From positions 4,394,001 to 4,458,000 of the forward strand of contig ATWD01000001.1 of the NCBI GenBank assembly GCA_000421065.1: a stretch of 64,000 nucleotides of DNA, given 5' to 3'. The notes below the pieces were generated by a model. The model had not been told where the DNA came from and did no database searches. It saw only the letters and a list, made by a program, of their open reading frames with translations. This DNA comes from Acidobacteriaceae bacterium TAA 166 (lineage in GTDB: Bacteria > Acidobacteriota > Terriglobia > Terriglobales > Acidobacteriaceae). A program made the translations under genes and the position numbers. Below are positions 58,156 to 64,000 of the stretch, piece after piece. Within the stretch, counting starts at the first letter, position 1; the number at the start of each line of letters is the position of its first letter.

Positions 58156-59370
58156 CTAGTCCCCGGCCAGAATAATCGGCAGAGTCGGCGCTTGGGCTCC
58201 TCCCTCGTCCTCGATCGTCACCCCGAAGGCCTTGGCCTCGATTCCCCGTGGAAGAGGAGGAAGAATTACGCGGGCCGCCTCTTTCGCGTCCGGGTGAAAG
58301 ACCCCGGCCGGGATCGGATCGCGTCCATCGGCCGGAACCAGCCACAGCTCATAGGTCTTCGCCACCGGAAGCTGCTTAAGGCCACTCCCCAGAAAGAGCA
58401 AAGCCCCCCTCCCGGAGGAGTAAAGAATGCGTCCCTGCCTTCCGGAATCGGTAGAAGCCTCTGACGCATCCGTCAACAGGGCCTGCCGGGTAGAGGGATC
58501 GGTGATCGTTTCGAGAAGCCGTCGGGTCCCGCCGTCCTCGGCCTTCAAATGATCAAGCTCGGCAGTCTGCTCCACCATCCTGGTCCGCAGAGTCTCACGC
58601 TCAAAATAAAGCCATCCTCCGGCAGTAGAGAGGCAGAGTGCCGTTACCCATCCCAGTACGAGGAAGAGTTTTACGGTGAAGCCTCCGGATGTTTTTCCAG
58701 GGTGATCCTCATCTTTTGCGGCCCGGTGCGCGAGGTTTCTCCGATGCGAGTGCAGCAAAGGCGATTCGTGCTCCTCCGGCGCCTGCATCGGCGAGGAGAG
58801 GGGCCGTTCCAGCTCCCGTTCGGGTTGCGGAGAAGCTGGTGAGGCACGCTCTAGCTCCACATCACGGTCCACGCGAGCCTGAACCTCAATCTTGTCCTGC
58901 CACGGCGAGCGTCGTGCCTCAACAGAGCTCTCCGCAAAGACCTGGTGCTCCTCCGGCTCCTCTCGATCTTCCATCCGCCAGGCCTCCACCCTTTCGAACG
59001 CGGCTTTTAGCTCAAGGGTGTCCAACTCATCCGTATTCTGATCTCTCGCCTCCGTAGCCAGCTGGCGCGAAGCAGGAGTCTGAGGTGCAGGTGCGACCGG
59101 AAGCACGAGGGTCGACCTCGGCTCCGGGGGTGGCGTCTTCTTCTCCCGCGCGACCGTATGAAGGACGCGGTCGCGTACCGAGGCCGCGGGAGGCCGCATC
59201 TGCACTGTATGGGCGAAGGCGGCCAGATCTCCCTGCAGGCGGGCCAGCTCCTGGCGGCAGAAAGCGCATCCGCCCAGGTGTTCTTCGACAGCTTCGGATT
59301 GTTCCGCCTCCAGGGCCTGCATCGCGAAGAGCGCGAGATGGCTGGTGTCGAAGTGAGCGGCGACGCTCAT
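58156..59370 (-). CDS. RskA-type anti-sigma factor
   Basis: 404 residues. An N-terminal zinc-binding anti-sigma domain has HLGGCAFC (HxxxCxxC). A long charged, disordered linker follows, then one transmembrane helix (LFLVLGWVTALCLSTAGGWLYF) and an extracytoplasmic RskA domain (KTYELWLVPADGRDPIPAGVF). It holds the ECF sigma factor until proteolysis. ATG 59370 overlaps the sigma stop by four bases. Confidence 0.85.
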   Translation of the reverse strand: MSVAAHFDTSHLALFAMQALEAEQSEAVEEHLGGCAFCRQELARLQGDLAAFAHTVQMRPPAASVRDRVLHTVAREKKTPPPEPRSTLVLPVAPAPQTPASRQLATEARDQNTDELDTLELKAAFERVEAWRMEDREEPEEHQVFAESSVEARRSPWQDKIEVQARVDRDVELERASPASPQPERELERPLSSPMQAPEEHESPLLHSHRRNLAHRAAKDEDHPGKTSGGFTVKLFLVLGWVTALCLSTAGGWLYFERETLRTRMVEQTAELDHLKAEDGGTRRLLETITDPSTRQALLTDASEASTDSGRQGRILYSSGRGALLFLGSGLKQLPVAKTYELWLVPADGRDPIPAGVFHPDAKEAARVILPPLPRGIEAKAFGVTIEDEGGAQAPTLPIILAGD

Positions 59371-59978
59371 GCCAGAGACTCCCGGCGAAGGGTCAGCAGG
59401 GTCTCGCGAACCTTCAGTCGAACAGCGGTCGTCGTCTCGCCGGTCATCTCGGCGATCTCGGCGTGGCTGAGGCCGTCGAAGAAGACCATTCCCAGCATCC
59501 TCTTCTGGTCCGGGGGAAGGGCTGCAAGAAAGCTGCGGGCGTTCTCTCCCAGGGCGATTCGTTCCTTCTCGTTGGAGAGATCGTAAGAGGAGGCCAGCAC
59601 CACGTCGCCCATCGGCTCTCTCGATTTTCTGCGGCGAAGCGCATCGACAGAGCGATGACGCGCAAGGACCGCCAGCCATGCTCCCAGGCTGCTGCGAACC
59701 GGAAGGAAGCGATCCGTGTCGCGCCAGATCTCCAGAAACAGCTCCTGCAGAATCTCCTCGGCGAAGCTGGCCTGATGCAGGACGCGGAGTGCGACCGAGT
59801 AGACCACCATGGCATAACGGTCGTAGAGCGCCGCCATGGCAGCCTCATCCCCCCGTCGTACCAGCGTCAGCAGAACCGCGTCGTCGCGCACCTCCAGGCC
59901 TGCGGATTGCTGGATGCGAGGGTGCGGAGCCCGTGGAAGGGGAGTGACGGTAGCCGGCAAAGTGTCTCGAGAGATCAA
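59367..59978 (-). CDS. ECF RNA polymerase sigma factor (SigK-like)
   Basis: 203 residues. Region 2 (DEAAMAALYDRYAMVVYSVALRVL, EEILQELFLEIWRD) and region 4 (LPPDQKRMLGMVFFDGLSHAEIAEMTGE) are clear. With the RskA-type partner it belongs near the ECF19/SigK group. The start is uncertain: TTG 59978 gives a 30-residue lead. It diverges from tlyA. Confidence 0.88.
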   Translation of the reverse strand: MISRDTLPATVTPLPRAPHPRIQQSAGLEVRDDAVLLTLVRRGDEAAMAALYDRYAMVVYSVALRVLHQASFAEEILQELFLEIWRDTDRFLPVRSSLGAWLAVLARHRSVDALRRRKSREPMGDVVLASSYDLSNEKERIALGENARSFLAALPPDQKRMLGMVFFDGLSHAEIAEMTGETTTAVRLKVRETLLTLRRESLA

Positions 59979-60034
59979 GTTCGTGCATTCCAGCGCGGTG
60001 ATTGAGATGGTGAGTCGTAGCTACTGTAAACCAC

Positions 60035-60061
60035 GGAACTTGAGGATGTACCTTACTCTTA
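60035..60061 (+). promoter_or_regulatory. ECF-type promoter candidate before tlyA
   Basis: GGAACTT, 15 bases, TCTTA, about 34 bases before ATG 60095. It resembles the sigma-E type -35 (GGAACTT) and lies between the divergent sigma and tlyA genes. Confidence 0.4.
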
Positions 60062-60094
60062 AGAGGGACAGCCGAAGGGATTCCCAAAACAGGA

Positions 60095-60859
60095 ATGAAG
60101 AATCGTCTCGATAAACTGCTCGTCGATCAGGGCTATGCCGCCTCCCGCGAACGGGCGCAGGCACTAATCCTGGCGGGACGGGTGCTGGTGAATGAGCAGA
60201 AGGTCGACAAGCCCGGCGCAAGCGTACCTGAAGACGCCGCCATCCGGCTTCTGGGCTCGGATCTGAAGTACGTCAGCCGCGGCGGCCTGAAGCTCGAGCA
60301 CGCGCTCGAGCACTGGAGCATTCCGCTTATCGAGGTCCCCGCCGTCGATATCGGAGCCTCCACCGGGGGCTTCACCGACTGCATGCTGCAGGCCGGCGCC
60401 TCCTCCGTCCTGGCCGTCGATACCGGCTACGGTCAGATCGCCCAGAAGCTGCGCGACGATCCCCGTGTAACTCTCAGGGAGCGCACCAATGCGCGCAAGC
60501 TCGAGCCGGGCGAGCTGCTCACGGCCGGGTGCCCTGTTCCCCGGTTCCTTGCCATGGACGTCTCCTTCATCTCGGCCACCCTCGTCCTTCCCTCCGTGCT
60601 CGATGCCCTCAGCCGCGAGGGAGAGTTCTGGAAGGGCACCGCCATTGTCCTGATCAAGCCGCAGTTCGAGGCCGGTCGCCAGTATGTGGGCAAGGGGGGC
60701 ATCGTTCGCGATCCCGAGGCGCGCAAGCTGGCCATCGACAAGGTCACCGAGTGCGCCGCCGGCCTGGGAGGTCTGCGTCTCGAGGTGATCGACTCCCCCA
60801 TTCACGGAATGGAAGGAAATCACGAATATCTTCTACGCGCCCTCTTTGAGGCTGTCTGA
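60095..60859 (+). CDS. tlyA: TlyA-family rRNA 2'-O-methyltransferase
   Basis: 254 residues: an N-terminal S4 RNA-binding domain (RLDKLLVDQGYAASRERAQ), then an FtsJ-like methylase with VDIGASTGGFTD for SAM and the K-D-K-E set (GGLKLEHAL, LAMDVSF, LIKPQFE, HGMEGN). It methylates rRNA; the older name is hemolysin-like. About 30 bases before nadK. Confidence 0.92.
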   Translation: MKNRLDKLLVDQGYAASRERAQALILAGRVLVNEQKVDKPGASVPEDAAIRLLGSDLKYVSRGGLKLEHALEHWSIPLIEVPAVDIGASTGGFTDCMLQAGASSVLAVDTGYGQIAQKLRDDPRVTLRERTNARKLEPGELLTAGCPVPRFLAMDVSFISATLVLPSVLDALSREGEFWKGTAIVLIKPQFEAGRQYVGKGGIVRDPEARKLAIDKVTECAAGLGGLRLEVIDSPIHGMEGNHEYLLRALFEAV

Positions 60860-60889
60860 TCGGGCCGCCGTAGCCGTAAACTAGCTGAA

Positions 60890-61747
60890 ATGTTTAAAGC
60901 TGCCATCATCTCGAAGCCACAGAAGCCCGAGCTTGCCACAATTTTGCCGGAGCTGCTTCAGTGGCTTGAATCGCACGGATATGTTCCTCTGCTCGACCCC
61001 CATAGCGTCGAATATCTCGGGGGTGGTCCCTCCATCCCGCGCGAGGAGATGCCGCAGCATCATCCCAATCTCATCATCGTCCTCGGCGGCGACGGCACCC
61101 TGCTGGCGGCAGCCCGGGCCTTCGCCCACGACCCCACGCCAATCCTCGGGGTCAATCTCGGCTCCCTCGGCTTTTTGACGGAAGTGCCTCTCACCGAGCT
61201 TTATCCCTCGCTCGAGGCCTGGTGCAATAACTGCGCCAGCATCGAGGTGCGCGACATGATGCATGCCGAGTTGATGCGCGAGGGCAAGGTGGTCAAGCAC
61301 TGGGATGCCCTCAACGACATCGTCATCTCCAAGGGCTCCATCGCGCGCATGGCCGACTTCTCCGTCGAGATCGACCAGCAGTTCGTCGCCACCATGCGCG
61401 CCGACGGCATCATCGTCTCCACCCCGACCGGATCGACGGCCTACAATCTCGCCGGCGGCGGTCCCATCGTGATGCCCTCGGTCAGTGCTCTGGTGGTCAC
61501 TCCCATCTGTCCGCATCTGCTGACCATCCGTCCCATCGTCGTTCCCGGAGACGCCTCGGTTGCGATCCACATCGAAGGCGTTCCCAACTTGACCTATCTC
61601 ACCGTGGATGGCCAGGAGGCGGTCGAGCTTCAGCTTGGGGATGAGATCCGCTGCCGCCGCTCCGAGCGCAGTGTGCGCCTGCTGCGGCCCCGCCGCAACG
61701 GTCTCTTCAGCGTGCTTCGCAGCAAGTTGAGCTGGGGCGAGCGTTAA
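60890..61747 (+). CDS. nadK: NAD kinase
   Basis: 285 residues. GGDGTLL near residue 66, NLGSLGFL and TPTGSTAYNLAGGGP are the NAD kinase motifs. Makes NADP from NAD. The start has no Shine-Dalgarno, but TAAACT lies seven bases before ATG 60890, so a short or absent leader is possible. Confidence 0.95.
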   Translation: MFKAAIISKPQKPELATILPELLQWLESHGYVPLLDPHSVEYLGGGPSIPREEMPQHHPNLIIVLGGDGTLLAAARAFAHDPTPILGVNLGSLGFLTEVPLTELYPSLEAWCNNCASIEVRDMMHAELMREGKVVKHWDALNDIVISKGSIARMADFSVEIDQQFVATMRADGIIVSTPTGSTAYNLAGGGPIVMPSVSALVVTPICPHLLTIRPIVVPGDASVAIHIEGVPNLTYLTVDGQEAVELQLGDEIRCRRSERSVRLLRPRRNGLFSVLRSKLSWGER

Positions 61748-61757
61748 ATAAAATCAA

Positions 61758-61773
61758 TGGCCCGCGCGGCAGT
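61758..61773. repeat. REP-like fragment, copy 3
   Basis: ATGGCCCGCGCGGCAG, the right half of the REP core, between the convergent nadK and coaA stops. Confidence 0.5.
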
Positions 61774-61778
61774 GCCGC

Positions 61779-62699
61779 CTATCGCCGCAGCCAGACCGAC
61801 TCGATCTCGTGATCCGAACCCTTGTGCAGAATCAGGTCGGCCCGCTGGCGAGTGGGTTGGATGTTCTCGACCAGGTTGGGAAGGTTGATCTCGCGCCAGA
61901 TCGTCCGCGCCGTCTCGATCGCCTCCTCCAGCTCGAGCGAGCGGTAGCGGTAAAAGTAGGAGTCTGGATTCTGGAAGGCGGTCCGCTGCAGCGCCAGAAA
62001 GCGCTCGATGTACCAGCGCTCCAGATCGTCTTTATCGGCGTCGAGAAAGATGGAAAAATCGAAGTAATCCGATGCCAGAACCGAGGCGCGTGGCGGAGCC
62101 TGCAGCACGTTGAGCCCCTCAAAGATGAGAATATCCGGCTGACGGACGATCTGCTGTCGCCCCGGCACAATGTCGTAGCTCAGGTGGGAGTAGACCGGCG
62201 CCTCGATCACGTCTTCTCCCGATTTAACCGCATGCAGAAATCGCAGCAGGATCGGAAGGTCGTAGCTCTCCGGGAAGCCCTTGCGCCGCATCAGCCTCCG
62301 CTCCTCGAGCACATGATTGGGCAGGAGAAATCCGTCGGTCGTGATCAGCGAGACGTTCGGCTGTCCCGGCCAGCGCGCCAGCAGCGCCTGCAAGGTGCGG
62401 GCAAAGGTGCTCTTGCCCGCTGAGACGCTTCCACTGATGGCGACCACATAGGGCGACCGCTCGTTCTCGCGATTCAGAAACGCGTTCTGAGCCAGCAGCA
62501 GCTCCTGCGCGGCCTCGAAGCGAAGCCGTAGCAGCCGTGAGAGCGGAAGATACATCTTCGCCACCTCGGCCAGCGAGAGCTGGTCGCACAGGCCGCGCAG
62601 CGAGGCAATATCTTGATCGGTGAGGGGAAGCGAGGAGTCGGGATGAAGCGCCGCCCACTCCTCACGGCTGAACGATCGGAAGGGACTCGAGGTCTTCAT
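61779..62699 (-). CDS. coaA: Pantothenate kinase type I
   Basis: 306 residues of CoaA, first step of coenzyme A synthesis. Walker A GSVSAGKST, then TTDGFLLPN, KGFPESYDLP, SHLSYDIVPG and FEGLNVLQ are visible. ATG 62699 (MKTSSPF) is chosen. Lies just downstream of the ABC ATPase gene. Confidence 0.95.
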   Translation of the reverse strand: MKTSSPFRSFSREEWAALHPDSSLPLTDQDIASLRGLCDQLSLAEVAKMYLPLSRLLRLRFEAAQELLLAQNAFLNRENERSPYVVAISGSVSAGKSTFARTLQALLARWPGQPNVSLITTDGFLLPNHVLEERRLMRRKGFPESYDLPILLRFLHAVKSGEDVIEAPVYSHLSYDIVPGRQQIVRQPDILIFEGLNVLQAPPRASVLASDYFDFSIFLDADKDDLERWYIERFLALQRTAFQNPDSYFYRYRSLELEEAIETARTIWREINLPNLVENIQPTRQRADLILHKGSDHEIESVWLRR

Positions 62700-62720
62700 G
62701 GAGTGGTCTGGCGCCAACGT

Positions 62721-63482
62721 CTATCTTTCCAGCGAGACGACCGGCCCGTTCACCGGATGACAGAAGACCTTGCCATGGCTGAGCGCGATTCTTCGTTGCG
62801 CTAGGGCGGCCATCTCGGGATCGTGCGTGACCATGACGATGGTGTGGCCGGTGGCGTGGAGGCCGCGCAGCAGGTCGGCGACGATCTTCTGGTTGGCGGC
62901 ATCGAGATTGCCTGTCGGTTCATCGGCCAGAAGGATGGGGGGATTGTTGATCAGCGCGCGGGCGATGCAGACCCTCTGCTGCTCGCCGCCCGAAAGCTCG
63001 CTGGGAAGATGCTCGGCGCGATGTCCCAGACCGACGCGCTCCAGCGAAGAGCGTGCTTCCTTGGCGTCGGTCATCGAGTGAAAGTACTGAGCCAGCATCA
63101 CGTTCTCAAGCGCCGATAGATAGGGAATCAGATGAAACTGCTGGAAGATGAAGCCGATCTTGTCGGCGCGGAAGCGGTCGAGTTCGGCTGGCGACATGGA
63201 CGAGGTGCTGACTCCGTCGATGACAAGCTCCCCCTGCGTCGGCCGGTCGAGGCAGCCAATCAGGTTGACCAGCGTGCTCTTGCCCGAGCCCGAGGGGCCG
63301 GTAATCGCGACCCACTCCCCGGCAACGATGGAGAACGACGCCTGGTCGAGCGCCCGGACGACTCCGCCATGCCCGGCATACTCCCGCGTCACGCCAATAA
63401 GAGCGATCACCGCGCAGTCCGGACGTGTCCCCTGATCGACCAGATTCTCCATAGCCAGACTCTTTTGTATCACTTCTATCAT
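62721..63482 (-). CDS. ABC exporter ATPase (LolD/MacB type)
   Basis: 253 residues with Walker A GPSGSGKST, Q-loop FQQFHLIP, signature LSGGEQQR, Walker B ILLADEPTGNLD and switch His in VTHD. Overlaps the permease stop by four bases, so they form one MacB/LolCDE-like exporter. An internal ATG ten codons in is a possible start. Confidence 0.9.
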   Translation of the reverse strand: MIEVIQKSLAMENLVDQGTRPDCAVIALIGVTREYAGHGGVVRALDQASFSIVAGEWVAITGPSGSGKSTLVNLIGCLDRPTQGELVIDGVSTSSMSPAELDRFRADKIGFIFQQFHLIPYLSALENVMLAQYFHSMTDAKEARSSLERVGLGHRAEHLPSELSGGEQQRVCIARALINNPPILLADEPTGNLDAANQKIVADLLRGLHATGHTIVMVTHDPEMAALAQRRIALSHGKVFCHPVNGPVVSLER

Positions 63483-64000
63483 TCGCCCTTCAGCAGGGCG
63501 GCGGGCTCGAGCGAACGCAGCACCCGGACCGGAAGCAGTGCCGCCAGCGTGGCAATGACGAGGTTCAGCAGCAGCACCAGCGGCAGCACGCCGATACGCG
63601 GCCACGAGGCGGTATGGAAGTTGATCTTGCCGATGGTCCATGCGGCGGCCGAACCCAGCACATACCCGGCAACGACACCGCCCAGCGCAAGAATCAGCGC
63701 CTCGAAGAGAAACATCGCCATCAGGCTCGACTGTGTCCCTCCCAGCGCCTTCATCAGGGCGAAGTCGCGGCGGCGCTCGAGCACGCTGGCCGAAAGCGTG
63801 GCCAGCACACTGACCGCGACCGTCAGCGCGATCAGCAGCACCGCGCCGTACATCAGCGCATGGGTCTTGTCGACGATGCGGCTCTCGCCTTCGACGAGTT
63901 GGCGCACAGGCTCGACCTTCATCCCCGGCAGAGCCTCGCGCAGCCTCGTGATCGAAGCCTCCACCTCGGAAGCGCCGCCGGGAATCTGAATCTCGATCAC
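63479..64000 (-). CDS. FtsX-like permease, C-terminal part
   Basis: Cut by the window end; the last 173 residues are present. They show the end of the periplasmic domain and three helices of an FtsX/MacB permease (ERRRDFALMKALGGTQSSLM, FEALILALGGVVAGYVLG, then RSLEPAALLKGE). Partner of the ATPase gene next to it. Confidence 0.9.
   Translation of the reverse strand: MIEIQIPGGASEVEASITRLREALPGMKVEPVRQLVEGESRIVDKTHALMYGAVLLIALTVAVSVLATLSASVLERRRDFALMKALGGTQSSLMAMFLFEALILALGGVVAGYVLGSAAAWTIGKINFHTASWPRIGVLPLVLLLNLVIATLAALLPVRVLRSLEPAALLKGE

Noticed and set aside
1..64000. CRISPR arrays, rRNA or complete insertion sequences
   Set aside because: No regularly spaced repeats, no rRNA sequence and no transposase gene seen.

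Overview
The window joins a prophage (about 1 to 29.3 kb) to ordinary chromosome of an Acidobacteriota bacterium, most likely family Acidobacteriaceae. The host call rests on a PadR regulator coupled to a long MacB/FtsX permease of the acidobacterial ADOP type (39.1-42.1 kb), on a divergent cytochrome c maturation set, on lipoprotein beta-propellers, and on GC-rich REP-like palindromes between host genes.

Prophage. Bases 52-3876 hold accessory genes: a collagen-like SGNH lipoprotein, a secreted DUF6624-like protein, two small proteins and a membrane protein. A small DUF2158 (YodC) gene follows on the minus strand. A lambda/HK97-like siphophage morphogenesis module then runs almost entirely on the plus strand: terminase, gpW-like connector, portal, fused protease-capsid, SSB, endolysin, head-tail joining proteins, tail tube, tail chaperones, tape measure, tail tip (gpM, gpL, NlpC/P60, gpJ-like) and a 937-residue fibre with a C-terminal SGNH esterase. 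One tail-completion-like gene (17207-17926) is inverted within it. Small membrane proteins (24.8-26.3 kb) and a phosphoesterase / SprT / DUF5664 cassette follow, then a minus-strand XRE repressor with two unidentified genes. The right end lies between about 29.2 and 29.5 kb. No integrase is visible, so the left end is probably outside the window.

Host. From 29.5 kb: queG, a YihY/BrkB protein and a SpoIIE-type phosphatase; a YncE-like lipoprotein; a minus-strand ccm operon (ccmE-ccmA-ybaK-ccmB-ccmC-ccmD) with a Cys-type CcmE; PadR-ADOP; a DUF892 ferritin-like protein; thiC; two stress-type small proteins; an M28 peptidase; mscL; a GT-C glycosyltransferase; trmH-rarA-pyrE-mtnA; tsaC-ydcF; DUF92; a second YncE-like lipoprotein; an ECF sigma/anti-sigma pair; tlyA-nadK; coaA; and an ABC exporter cut by the window end.

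The most unusual signal is a recurrent prophage element. A TTGCC-like hexamer, 18 bases, a YATAA-like hexamer and exactly 6 bases lead directly into the start codon at seven genes. An eighth gene has only the -10 part, TATAAT at the same offset. Most of these starts lack a Shine-Dalgarno sequence. I read this as a promoter family producing leaderless mRNAs.
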